Assembly: GCA_013286835.1 (NCBI GenBank) | Contig: JABDEZ010000008.1 | Coordinates: 1 to 46,648 of the forward strand | DNA length: 46,648 nt | From: Bacteroidota bacterium | GTDB lineage: Bacteria > Bacteroidota > Bacteroidia > Chitinophagales > Chitinophagaceae | Reading direction: 5' to 3' | Shown here: one piece after another, positions 26,202-34,599 of the stretch | How the letters are laid out: the number at the start of each line of letters is the position of its first letter | Position numbering within the stretch: the stretch's first letter is position 1 | Made by a program: the position numbers and the translations under genes | The notes under the pieces: model-generated | Databases searched by the model: none | What the model was told of the DNA's origin: nothing | What the model saw: only the letters and a program-made list of their open reading frames with translations

Positions 26202-27239
26202 CTAAGCTACCATATAATTACACATTTTATACAATACACGTGCGCCGGTTATACTATCAATGCTATCTCCATAACCACCAGTAGATACTTCGTTGAGGTC
26301 GAAGCCGATCAATTCGCGGCCGCTGGCATGAAGTAATTTAAACAGATAAAATACCTGCTCCATCTCGAAGCCACCGGGAACAGGGGTGCCTGTATTAGGA
26401 CATAGTTTGGGGTCGAGGCCATCTATATCGAAACTGATGTACACTTTTTGTGGGAGTGCATTCACAATGTCGAGGCATATTTGCTTCCATGTTTCGCCTT
26501 CGTACTGGCGTTCCTTTATGTTTTTATCGAAGAATGTGGTTACCCTTCCATTGCTGTTTTGTATTACCTGCAGCTCTTCATCGCAATAGTCGCGAATACC
26601 TACCTGAACCAGCTTACTTACCTGTTGCACTTCTTTCAGTACATTGTACATGATGGAAGCATGCGAGTAAGTGAACCCCTCATATGCATTGCGCAAGTCA
26701 GCATGGGCATCAATTTGTAATATACCAAAGTCGCTGTGTATGTCTGATAACGCTTTTATGTAACCTAGTGGTGTGCTATGGTCGCCACCTATAAGACCTA
26801 CCTTTTTGCCATTCCGCATCAGGTTGCCGGTGGTTGAGCGTACCTGCTCTATGAGCTGGGTACACTCGTTGTTTATTTCGGCCAACTCGTCGTGCAGTTC
26901 AATAGACGCTTCTTCGTCGCCTTCTTCAAGACTGGCAATGATCTGTTCGGCAGCATTGCGCAGGGCAGTGCTTACATTTTGCATTTCAGTATCGACAGGT
27001 TGCATGTAAAAGCCTTTTTTCCAGCCATCTGTAACATCGGGATCGTATAAATCGACCTGGAGCGAAGCATCAAAAATATTTGCGGGCCCATCGGCAGTGC
27101 CTGCCCTGTAAGATACGGTTACTTCCCATGGAACAGGAACCAGTACCAGTGCAGCATCAGCTTCGGTAAAGGGTAAGCCAAATATATTGTTTGCTTTTAA
27201 ACCTACAGAGTTGGGGTCGAATTGAGAAAGATCTGCCAT
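26202..27239 (-). CDS. Ureohydrolase (agmatinase/arginase family)
   Basis: 345 residues from the ATG at 27237-27239. The open frame extends 46 codons upstream, but that part overlaps the divergent gene and does not look like the family. All six manganese ligands are visible: His154 (GGDHS), Asp177, His179 and Asp181 (DAHADL), Asp271 and Asp273 (SFDIDGLDP). The enzyme hydrolyses a guanidino compound, releasing urea. Agmatinase, arginase and formiminoglutamase are hard to separate by motifs. It has an unusual acidic helical insert around 80-135 (SLEEGDEEASIELHDELAE). A consensus -7 element lies upstream at 27257. Confidence 0.9.
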   Translation of the reverse strand: MADLSQFDPNSVGLKANNIFGLPFTEADAALVLVPVPWEVTVSYRAGTADGPANIFDASLQVDLYDPDVTDGWKKGFYMQPVDTEMQNVSTALRNAAEQIIASLEEGDEEASIELHDELAEINNECTQLIEQVRSTTGNLMRNGKKVGLIGGDHSTPLGYIKALSDIHSDFGILQIDAHADLRNAYEGFTYSHASIMYNVLKEVQQVSKLVQVGIRDYCDEELQVIQNSNGRVTTFFDKNIKERQYEGETWKQICLDIVNALPQKVYISFDIDGLDPKLCPNTGTPVPGGFEMEQVFYLFKLLHASGRELIGFDLNEVSTGGYGDSIDSITGARVLYKMCNYMVA

Positions 27240-27256
27240 AAAAGGTTTTGAGGAAG

Positions 27257-27264
27257 CAAAAGTA
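27257..27264 (-). promoter_or_regulatory. -7 element upstream of ureohydrolase
   Basis: TACTTTTG on the minus strand, 17 bases before the ATG. It supports the start at 27239 rather than the longer frame. Confidence 0.45.
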
Positions 27265-27313
27265 AGGGATAATATAGTAAAGATGGTGTACGTGACGGAT
27301 AAACCTAATTGCT

Positions 27314-27321
27314 TAATTTTG
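27314..27321 (+). promoter_or_regulatory. -7 element abutting the 27326 gene
   Basis: TAATTTTG ends 4 bases before the ATG at 27326. If it works as a promoter, the message starts at or just before the start codon. Confidence 0.4.
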
Positions 27322-27325
27322 CAGG

Positions 27326-27841
27326 ATGCAAGAGGCATTAAGGAATATAATACCACAACATTTTGCAGATGATGCACGTGTGTGGGTCTATCAGAGCAGC
27401 AGACGATTTAACGAGCAGCAAGAAGCTGAGATTAACGAACAGTTGTTGCAATTTTACAGTCAGTGGCAGGCGCATGGTGCACCGGTGAAAGGGTGGGGCA
27501 AACTGTTGTTTGGCCAGTTTGTAGTAATGATGGCAGATGAAACAGATGTGAAAGTAAGCGGTTGCAGCACTGACAGTTCGGTACGTGTGATAAAGAGTAT
27601 TGAGCGGCAGTACAGCGCTAACCTGTTTGACAGAATGACCATCACCTTTTTGGTAAAAGATATACCGCAGATGTTGCCTTTTGACCAGGTGCAGTATGCT
27701 ATAGATAAGGGGTTTATTAATAAAGATACACTGCTGTTTAATAACGTAGTGAACACAAAGAAAGAAATACTGGAAAATTGGTTAGTGCCACTGAGTCAAA
27801 GCTGGCTTGCAAGCAGGGTGAACCTGGATGTGATGGTATAA
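27326..27841 (+). CDS. Conserved Bacteroidota hypothetical protein
   Basis: 171 residues, no signal peptide or membrane segment, so probably cytoplasmic. I recognise the pattern from a family found across Bacteroidota: ARVWVYQSSRRF near the start, then an acidic helix, FGQFVVMMADE, SGCSTDSSVRVIKSIE, and the closing NNVVNTKKEILENWLVPLSQSW. Databases often label it ABC transporter ATPase, but there is no Walker A, Walker B or ABC signature, so that label is unsupported. The single conserved Cys in SGCSTDSSV may matter. Function is unknown. The gene is divergent from the ureohydrolase and ends in a strong terminator. Confidence 0.85.
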   Translation: MQEALRNIIPQHFADDARVWVYQSSRRFNEQQEAEINEQLLQFYSQWQAHGAPVKGWGKLLFGQFVVMMADETDVKVSGCSTDSSVRVIKSIERQYSANLFDRMTITFLVKDIPQMLPFDQVQYAIDKGFINKDTLLFNNVVNTKKEILENWLVPLSQSWLASRVNLDVMV

Positions 27842-27861
27842 ATAAAATATGATGAATGAGA

Positions 27862-27897
27862 AAAAAAGGCACCAGGTTTATTCCTGGTGCCTTTTTT
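27862..27897. terminator. Strong bidirectional terminator
   Basis: Perfect 15-bp stem AAAAAAGGCACCAGG/CCTGGTGCCTTTTTT with a 6-base loop. It lies 20 bases after the 27326 gene and before the convergent TonB receptor gene, and carries T tracts on both strands. Confidence 0.92.
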
Positions 27898-27977
27898 ATG
27901 GTTTTCATGGATGCCTGTTTAAGGCGTTTTTTGGTGGTGAGAGGCTACAAGCTGTAGATATATAGGGGCGACATTAT

Positions 27978-30461
27978 TTAATCTCTGAAATCAAGCGGTA
28001 TAAGTACTTTAAAGCTTATGTTACGGCCCATGTTGTAAACGCCTACGCGATTTACGCCGTTGGCCAGATTCGCGTCATAATATTTAAAGCGACTCATGTA
28101 ATCTATATACGGCAGGTTGGCGAGGTTATTGACAGACACGTATATAGAACACATTTTATGTCCCTTTTTAAGTAAGTCTGTTCCTGCACCAGCATTCAGC
28201 AATAAATATCCCGGTGTGGGAGAGTTGCTGGCTTTAAGTAATAAAGGGTCGGTAGTGCCATTGTAAACGCTGCTTGCATAATATACATGGCTCTGCTGGA
28301 ACGTATAGGCGATGCCAAAGCGTACATAGCTGTTGCGCACAATTTTGCTCTTTTTCTTTAACGATACCGTGATATTAGATATGATCTTTGAAGGTGGAGT
28401 AAACGGCAGGTACTTAACGCTGTCTGGTACGTTTTTGAGATAAGCATTTACGCCGCTGTAGGCTGAATACCATTCAAACCATTTCCAGCCAGACGGGTGA
28501 ATATCAAGCATAGCTTCCATACCGGTGAGGCTTGCATTGCCCTGTGAGTAAAGGAAAACAGGAGCTGATGCATAGCCAGGTACATCGGTACGTATAGAAT
28601 CGCCACCCAGTTTGCTTTGAACCTGCTTTGGAAAGATGTAGTTGTTGATAGAATTACTATACAGATCTACTTCAACTGAAAAATTCCTGGTCTGTATGCC
28701 TGGTGCAAGGTCAAACTCCAGGCTGTTTTCTGGTTTTAATCCAGGCGTTCCTACTTCGTAAACAACAGTACCGTCGTGTACGCCGTTTGACCCCGATTCT
28801 GCAACGTTTGGCGCCCTGAACCCACGCGCGATATTTGCCTTTAAGTACAGGCTTTTTGTAAACTGATACGTGGCACCTACACTGCCTGATACTCCGTTGT
28901 AATTTGAAGTATATGCAGAAAACTGGTGGATGGCACCGCTATCGTTTGCAGATACGTGGTTGCCATTGATATTCACATAGTCATCGTGGCCGTTGAACCT
29001 GCGTATATCGTAGCGCAGGCCGCCGCTAATGTCCAGTTTGCCCAACTTTTTATTTGCTATTGCAAATGCACCAATATCGAACAGGTTGTACTCCGGTATC
29101 AGCAACAGTGTTCCTTTGTTTTTACTGTCCTGGTACATACCATTTATGCCGGCAGAGAAATCGAAATCGTTCCTGGTTTTGGAAGCGTACCTGAAATCGT
29201 AATTTACTGTGTTGAGGAGATAGTAGATGTTTGACGTATTGGGTTGGGTAATGTCGTTGTTTTCCTGCCGGCGGTTTTGCTGGAAAGCAACGCGGGCTAT
29301 GATCTTATCTTCGCCCAAGGCAATACTATTATCCCACACCAGCTTGTAGTGACGTACGTGTTGGTTGATGAGGAACGGAGTATAAGAACGTAATTCCTGG
29401 TTGGTAGCTATCTGGTATATTGGGTTGCCATTAGCATCAACATTCTGTTTTACAAAAGCGCCTGTTGCGCTGTCCCTTGCACCTTCTACGATGCCTGTTT
29501 TGAGATCGAAGAAACTATAGTGCAATTGACTGAAACCCCACCGGCGATGAATGCCGATAGTACCATCCCAGTTAAAGTTGCTGAACTGGGAATTGAATAC
29601 ATAACCATCGTACTTATTTTGATAGGCGTGCGCCATAATATTGCTGATGCGAGCGCTGAAGCTGATGCCTTTAATAGTACCAGCAATATGGCCGGTAGTG
29701 TTTATCAATCCGTTGTTGGTTTGATAGTTGTAGAGCAGATCACCTTTGATCTGGCCTTCGGGCAGTGTTTCTTCGGGCAGGAAGTTGATAACACCATTGA
29801 GGGCATCAGACCCATATATAAGTGATGCAGGCCCTTTTAGTATTTCAACCCTGTCAACAGAGTTTTGATCTACTTCTATACCAAACTCATCGCCCCATTG
29901 CTGGCCTTCCTGGCGCACACCATCGTTTACGACTACAACCCTGTTGTACCCTAAACCCCTGATTACAGGCTTTGAAATACTCTGGCCGTCTGAAATGCCT
30001 GAAACGCCAGGTACATTGGACAACGCATCTATGATGTTGGTAGATGCATTTTGCATGAGGTAGCTGTTGGGTATATCTACAATTGGCTGAGGTGTTGTCC
30101 TAAGCATAGTGGCAATGGAGTTGGCTGTTACTACTACTTCATCATTAGTATAAGTAGCTGTTGACAGGACAAAATTGCTTGTGGTGATATTTTTGCGTGT
30201 GATCCTAACTGTTTGCACCTGAGTGCTATACCCTATGGAACCTGCGGAAACCACATATGTGCCTGCGGGTATATTCTTTATGATGTAAAAACCATTGTCA
30301 TCGGTAGTAGTACCAATCTTAAGATCGGGTATATATACTGTTGCGCTTTTTACCTGGTGGCCGTTGCGCGCCATAGTGACGGTGCCTGTAAGCTGATTTT
30401 GGGCTCGCACATTGATGCCTGCTAACAGGAAAAATAATATAAGTGTATATTTAAGTTTCAT
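27978..30461 (-). CDS. TonB-dependent outer-membrane receptor
   Basis: 827 residues. A signal peptide ends VRA with cleavage before Gln21. A carboxypeptidase-regulatory-like beta-sandwich follows (about 22-105: LTGTVTMARNGHQVKSATVYIP...), then a plug domain (115-235, with KPVIRGLGYNRVVVVNDGVR and VDRVEILKGPASLIYGSDALNGVIN), and a 22-strand barrel ending in PLDFRD. The TonB box is not clear. Motifs such as GFRAPNVAES and GTPGLKPENSLEFDLAPG are general to siderophore, metal and vitamin receptors, so the ligand is unknown. No SusD partner is adjacent, which argues against glycan import. The small gene upstream may be co-transcribed. Confidence 0.93.
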   Translation of the reverse strand: MKLKYTLILFFLLAGINVRAQNQLTGTVTMARNGHQVKSATVYIPDLKIGTTTDDNGFYIIKNIPAGTYVVSAGSIGYSTQVQTVRITRKNITTSNFVLSTATYTNDEVVVTANSIATMLRTTPQPIVDIPNSYLMQNASTNIIDALSNVPGVSGISDGQSISKPVIRGLGYNRVVVVNDGVRQEGQQWGDEFGIEVDQNSVDRVEILKGPASLIYGSDALNGVINFLPEETLPEGQIKGDLLYNYQTNNGLINTTGHIAGTIKGISFSARISNIMAHAYQNKYDGYVFNSQFSNFNWDGTIGIHRRWGFSQLHYSFFDLKTGIVEGARDSATGAFVKQNVDANGNPIYQIATNQELRSYTPFLINQHVRHYKLVWDNSIALGEDKIIARVAFQQNRRQENNDITQPNTSNIYYLLNTVNYDFRYASKTRNDFDFSAGINGMYQDSKNKGTLLLIPEYNLFDIGAFAIANKKLGKLDISGGLRYDIRRFNGHDDYVNINGNHVSANDSGAIHQFSAYTSNYNGVSGSVGATYQFTKSLYLKANIARGFRAPNVAESGSNGVHDGTVVYEVGTPGLKPENSLEFDLAPGIQTRNFSVEVDLYSNSINNYIFPKQVQSKLGGDSIRTDVPGYASAPVFLYSQGNASLTGMEAMLDIHPSGWKWFEWYSAYSGVNAYLKNVPDSVKYLPFTPPSKIISNITVSLKKKSKIVRNSYVRFGIAYTFQQSHVYYASSVYNGTTDPLLLKASNSPTPGYLLLNAGAGTDLLKKGHKMCSIYVSVNNLANLPYIDYMSRFKYYDANLANGVNRVGVYNMGRNISFKVLIPLDFRD

Positions 30462-30588
30462 TGCTGAAATTCAATTAGAAAGTGGATGAGAATTTATGCT
30501 GGCAGCTACTTACAGCGTATGATACACAAAGCTAATAAGGAGCAATAATGCTAGCAGATGAAATAGCTATAAATAAGGGGAATGGAGC

Positions 30589-31146
30589 TTATGAATACAC
30601 CTTGGGTGGTGGTGTGATTATGTTGAGACAACAGCCTGAGTAATGACCTTGCTGATGATCTGTAAAAAAGGTGTAATAGAAGTAGGTAGGGGATAATGTG
30701 TGATGATACCGATCGCAAGGTGTGAATACCTGGATGAATATTTTTAATAGTTTTTGCGCGTTTGAATTAAGCAAAGTATTGCCTTGCTGTGTAGTGAGGA
30801 CCTTATTTATAAGGGCGCAAATTTTAGTCTCTTTCTCGTCGCTGAGACAGTAGTAAGTCTTTTTGCCGTTATGGATCTCTATGCGGACAACATCGTACAT
30901 GGCGCCTTTAAAGAGAAATTCTTTATCTTCTTTTTCCCATACTACGTCGGGGTTGGCTTCTATATCAGAAAAAGAAGTTAATTGCTGTATGGGAAGATTT
31001 TGCTTCACGCTGTCTTCCATACGTTCTGCTGCCTGGTATTGCAACACTTTAAGAGCAGGATACAGCCCCAAAAGCAGCAGACCCATTGAGGCTATCATTA
31101 ATATGGAAAATATTTTTACCAGGGTACTTAGATGTTTGCCCGACAA
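30589..31146 (-). CDS. Hypothetical single-pass membrane protein
   Basis: 185 residues, not recognised. A membrane segment lies near residues 10-32 (KIFSILMIASMGLLLLGLYP). The remainder is soluble, with a Cys-containing turn (KTYYCLSDEKETKICALI) and a C-terminal 50 residues rich in His and Cys (PCDRYHHTL, DHQQGHYSGCC). The C-terminus suggests metal or haem binding, but no known motif is complete. The frame starts at TTG 31144-31146, shortly after an in-frame TAA; a later ATG would cut into the membrane segment. It lies 127 bases upstream of the TonB receptor on the same strand. Confidence 0.7.
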   Translation of the reverse strand: MSGKHLSTLVKIFSILMIASMGLLLLGLYPALKVLQYQAAERMEDSVKQNLPIQQLTSFSDIEANPDVVWEKEDKEFLFKGAMYDVVRIEIHNGKKTYYCLSDEKETKICALINKVLTTQQGNTLLNSNAQKLLKIFIQVFTPCDRYHHTLSPTYFYYTFFTDHQQGHYSGCCLNIITPPPKVYS

Positions 31147-31228
31147 AATATGAAAATATTATGGGAAATAGAATAGGGTAATTCAAACAGATGTTTAGAT
31201 ATACTATGATTATTTGTTACGGTTGAAT

Positions 31229-31259
31229 TTTTTTATGTGTTTTGCATTTTTTATGTGTT
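31229..31259 (+). repeat. Short direct repeat upstream of ccmE
   Basis: TTTTTTATGTGTT occurs at 31229-31241 and again at 31247-31259. It sits about 110 bases upstream of the ccmE -7 element. It could be a binding site or chance in an A/T-rich gap; the 275-base gap 31147-31421 shows nothing else apart from the -7 element. Confidence 0.4.
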
Positions 31260-31366
31260 CAGTTATTTTAATATTTTGTTTCTATTGTTTATCCTGATTG
31301 TACCGTCGTATTATGGATTGTCAAGGTATAGTTGTTAAACAGCTCGTTTCTTAACCATTTCATCAT

Positions 31367-31374
31367 TAACTTTG
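31367..31374 (+). promoter_or_regulatory. -7 element upstream of ccmE
   Basis: TAACTTTG, 47 bases before the ccmE ATG. No TTG lies at the expected spacing; the nearest candidate is TTTC ending 16 bases upstream. Confidence 0.5.
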
Positions 31375-31421
31375 CGGGAATAGGAACCATTTCTTGTAGT
31401 TTGTTTGTTAACTAGTTAATT

Positions 31422-31817
31422 ATGAAGAGAACGCACATTGTTCTGTTACTTCTTGTGGCTGCTGCGGTATGTGTCATTGTTTCGATGTTTGGGAATTTCA
31501 GTACTTATGAGACTTTTGCATCAGCAGGTAAACAACCGGGCAAGGCATATCATGTAATTGCAGTAATGGATAAAAGCAAGGGAACAGTATATGACCCGCA
31601 GGTTGACCCTAACCATTTTTATTTTTATGCAAAGGATAAGGCTGGGAATGAAAACAAGGTGGTATTTAATGGCGCCAAACCAACTGATATAGAAAAAAGC
31701 GAACAGCTGGTGATGAAAGGTTATATACAAGATGGAACTTTTCATTGCTCGGGCATCCAGATGAAGTGCCCAAGTAAGTATAAGAAAGACATGGTAGTTG
31801 AAGGTAATGCTAGTTAA
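31422..31817 (+). CDS. ccmE: Cytochrome c maturation haem chaperone CcmE, CxxxY type
   Basis: 131 residues. One N-terminal membrane anchor (6-24) is followed by the OB-fold domain of CcmE, which carries haem in the periplasm for attachment to apocytochromes. In most CcmE proteins the haem binds covalently to the His of HxxxY. Here the corresponding stretch reads QMKCPSKYKKD, so Cys116 and Tyr120 form a CxxxY motif, a variant known from some anaerobes and archaea. The gene is 45 bases upstream of ccmF, with a consensus -7 element before it. ccmA, B, C and H are not in the window. Confidence 0.88.
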   Translation: MKRTHIVLLLLVAAAVCVIVSMFGNFSTYETFASAGKQPGKAYHVIAVMDKSKGTVYDPQVDPNHFYFYAKDKAGNENKVVFNGAKPTDIEKSEQLVMKGYIQDGTFHCSGIQMKCPSKYKKDMVVEGNAS

Positions 31818-31862
31818 GGAAAGCATGCACACAGTATTAAACACAGTTTTGAATTTTTATAA

Positions 31863-34355
31863 ATGAATACACAGTTCATTGGAGAGCATTTGTGGCCCGG
31901 GCAACTGGGTCATTTTTTTGCAATCATTTCGTTTGTAGGTGCACTGTTCAGCGCCATTAGTTATTTTATATCGGTAAAGGCTGAAAAGAACAATGTAGCA
32001 TTGAGTGCGCAATGGCAGTGGCTGGGCCGCGGGAGCTTTATAGTGCATGTGCTGGCAGTGTTCGGTATTTTTTCTACACTATATTATATTATAGCCGGGC
32101 ATTTGTTTGAGTATCATTATGCCTGGGAGCATTCATCGTTAACGTTGCCTACCAAGTACCTGCTGAGCTGCTTTTGGGAAGGGCAGGAGGGTAGCTTTAT
32201 GCTGTGGACCATATGGCATTGTGTGCTTGGCCTGATAGTAATGCGTACTGCCAAGGTGTTGGAAACCCGTACCATGGCTATAATAGCACTGGTGCAGACG
32301 TGCCTGGCCACCATGCTGCTGGGTTTTTACTTGAGTGCAGATTCACGTATAGGCAGCAATCCATTTATGCTGTTGCGTATGCAGATGCAGGGCGCACCGG
32401 TGTTCCAGATGGCTAACTATATGAGCTTTATAAAGGACGGGAACGGCCTTAATGTTTTGCTGCAGAACTACTGGATGGTGATACATCCGCCAATATTGTT
32501 CCTGGGGTTTGCAAGCACACTGATACCATTTGCCTATTGTATTGCCGCTTTGTGGAAGGGTGATTACCAATTGTTTGTAAAGCCTGCACTCAACTGGTCT
32601 TTATTTGCCGGTGGGGTATTGGGCACTGGTATTATGATGGGTGGTGCGTGGGCCTACGAATCGCTAACGTTTGGCGGTTACTGGGCGTGGGACCCTGTAG
32701 AGAATGCATCGCTGGTACCATGGCTGGTACTGGTAGCGGGGCTGCATACATTGCTGGTATATAAGGCTACCAAGCGCACACTAACTATAACATTCATACT
32801 CTTCCTGCTTACTTATTGTTTGGTGTGGTATTCAACCTTCCTTACCCGTACGGGCGTATTGGGCAATACATCGGTACATGCGTTTACAGGGGAAGGATCA
32901 TCTTTGTATTGGCACCTGCTTGTTGTTCTTGGGATTTTACTGTCATTATCAGTGGGATTGTTGGTGTACAGGTGGAAATCTTTACCTAAAATAAAGAGCG
33001 AAGAAGAAATATCGTCCCGCGAATTCTGGATGTTCATAGGGTCTTTTGTGCTGTTGCTGTCTGGCATGGAGATCATATTTGCAACATCCCTGCCGGTGTG
33101 GGCGCCGCTGTATAAGTGGCTGACGAATAAAGATATTGCGCCACCCGTGAACCCAGTATTACAATACAACAATATACAGGTGTGGGTAGCCATAATAATT
33201 GGGGTGCTATCGGCCTCTATACTGTACCTGAAGTTTAAGCATACCAATATGAAAACGGTGCTGAAGCACCTGGGTATTACTGCCGGTATAGCAGTGGTGA
33301 TAGGCCTTGTTATCGGCTTTGGCCAAAAGATAGATGCTTGGCAGTATGATATACTACTGTTTGCTGCATGCTATGCTATAACAGCCAATATATACTATGC
33401 GTTTGTGGTAATGAAAGGCAGGTTGAAACAGTTGGGGCCATCTATAGCACACTGGGGATTTGGTACTGTACTGCTGGGGATATTACTGTCGTCTTATAAT
33501 AAACAAACCATATCGTTCAACACACTGGGTATGGTGATGGACTTTGGTAAGTCGGCATCTGAAAATGCGCGTGAGAGCAGGGAAAACGTATTGCTGTTCC
33601 GCAACCGTGCTGTAGCTATGGGTGATTATTTCGCTACTTACAGGGGCGATTCAACATCGCCCAGCGACCCACGTACATTTTACAGAGTTGATTATGAACG
33701 CAGGGATTCTGTAACTCATGAAATAAAAGAATCTTTTACGTTGTATCCGGATGCATTCATTAATCCTAAAGGACAACAAGGACTTGTGGCCAACCCGGCA
33801 TCGAAACACTACCTGACCAAGGATATATTTACCTATGTGACCTCTGTAATTGACCCATCTAAACGGACTGATACCAGCACCTACAAGAGCTACATGGTGC
33901 ACAAGGGCGACAGTATTTTTATAGACAATGAATACATAGTGTTTAAAGGGTTTAATGCTGACATAAAAGACCCACGCTATGCCGCGCAACAAGGTGATAT
34001 AGCCGTAGCTGCGCAGTTGGGATTGTATAATTATGATGGGCTTGTACAAGACCTGAACCCTATATACCTGATACGCAACCAGTATGAAAGCACTATTGAT
34101 GATACTGCAAAAAAACTGGGTATATACGTGCGTTTCTCTAAAGTGATACCAGCGCAGCAAATGGCTGAGATACAGGTACGGCAAACCAACCCTAAAGATG
34201 ATTACATAGTGCTGAAGGCTTTGCAATTCCCGTATATCAATGTACTGTGGCTGGGTGTTATCATAATGGTGCTGGGCTTCTTTATTAGTCTTTTTAATAG
34301 AGCTACTGCCAAGACGGTAGTGGTGAGCATAAAGGGAATGAAGATAGAAGAATAG
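31863..34355 (+). CDS. ccmF: Cytochrome c haem lyase CcmF
   Basis: 830 residues with about 14-15 membrane segments. It attaches haem to apocytochrome c with CcmE as haem donor. The haem-handling WWD region is YWAWDPVENASLVPWL (273-288), preceded by FWEGQEGSFMLW and flanked by candidate haem-ligand His208 (IHPPILFLG), His339 (NTSVHAFTGEG) and His351. A large periplasmic region of about 250 residues (530-790) precedes the last membrane segment. The protein is longer than E. coli CcmF (about 650). It follows ccmE closely and ends in a very strong terminator. Confidence 0.93.
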   Translation: MNTQFIGEHLWPGQLGHFFAIISFVGALFSAISYFISVKAEKNNVALSAQWQWLGRGSFIVHVLAVFGIFSTLYYIIAGHLFEYHYAWEHSSLTLPTKYLLSCFWEGQEGSFMLWTIWHCVLGLIVMRTAKVLETRTMAIIALVQTCLATMLLGFYLSADSRIGSNPFMLLRMQMQGAPVFQMANYMSFIKDGNGLNVLLQNYWMVIHPPILFLGFASTLIPFAYCIAALWKGDYQLFVKPALNWSLFAGGVLGTGIMMGGAWAYESLTFGGYWAWDPVENASLVPWLVLVAGLHTLLVYKATKRTLTITFILFLLTYCLVWYSTFLTRTGVLGNTSVHAFTGEGSSLYWHLLVVLGILLSLSVGLLVYRWKSLPKIKSEEEISSREFWMFIGSFVLLLSGMEIIFATSLPVWAPLYKWLTNKDIAPPVNPVLQYNNIQVWVAIIIGVLSASILYLKFKHTNMKTVLKHLGITAGIAVVIGLVIGFGQKIDAWQYDILLFAACYAITANIYYAFVVMKGRLKQLGPSIAHWGFGTVLLGILLSSYNKQTISFNTLGMVMDFGKSASENARESRENVLLFRNRAVAMGDYFATYRGDSTSPSDPRTFYRVDYERRDSVTHEIKESFTLYPDAFINPKGQQGLVANPASKHYLTKDIFTYVTSVIDPSKRTDTSTYKSYMVHKGDSIFIDNEYIVFKGFNADIKDPRYAAQQGDIAVAAQLGLYNYDGLVQDLNPIYLIRNQYESTIDDTAKKLGIYVRFSKVIPAQQMAEIQVRQTNPKDDYIVLKALQFPYINVLWLGVIIMVLGFFISLFNRATAKTVVVSIKGMKIEE

Positions 34356-34442
34356 CTTTCTGACAGAATATAAGGTTCTCCGGCAGACTAATGATAATAG
34401 GAGCTACTTCTAGATAAAAAATAAATAATGCACGGTTTGTAT

Positions 34443-34490
34443 GCCAGATATTCTGATTGAAAAATCAGAATATCTGGCTTGCTTTTTTTT
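34443..34490 (+). terminator. Terminator of ccmE-ccmF
   Basis: Perfect 16-bp stem GCCAGATATTCTGATT/AATCAGAATATCTGGC closed by a GAAA tetraloop and followed by TTGCTTTTTTTT. It lies 88 bases after the ccmF stop. Confidence 0.93.
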
Positions 34491-34599
34491 GAAGCAAATT
34501 AGTACCAGAAAGAGAGATTGAAAATAGATGGCTTAATGCGCTATATGGCATAGGTTATTTGACAATGAATGATTATTTTGGTTGCGTACACAAATCTCT

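Noticed and set aside
26202-27239. Specific calls of arginase or agmatinase
   Set aside because: All six metal ligands are shared by the ureohydrolase families; the substrate pocket cannot be assigned from motifs alone.
27240-27377. 46-codon N-terminal extension of the ureohydrolase
   Set aside because: It overlaps the start of the divergent 27326 gene and both promoters, and the family begins at MADLSQFDPN.
27326-27841. ABC transporter ATPase
   Set aside because: The database label is common for this family, but no Walker A, Walker B or signature motif is present.
33651-34226. 191-residue minus-strand frame
   Set aside because: Antisense of the periplasmic domain of CcmF; composition is that of a mirrored coding frame.
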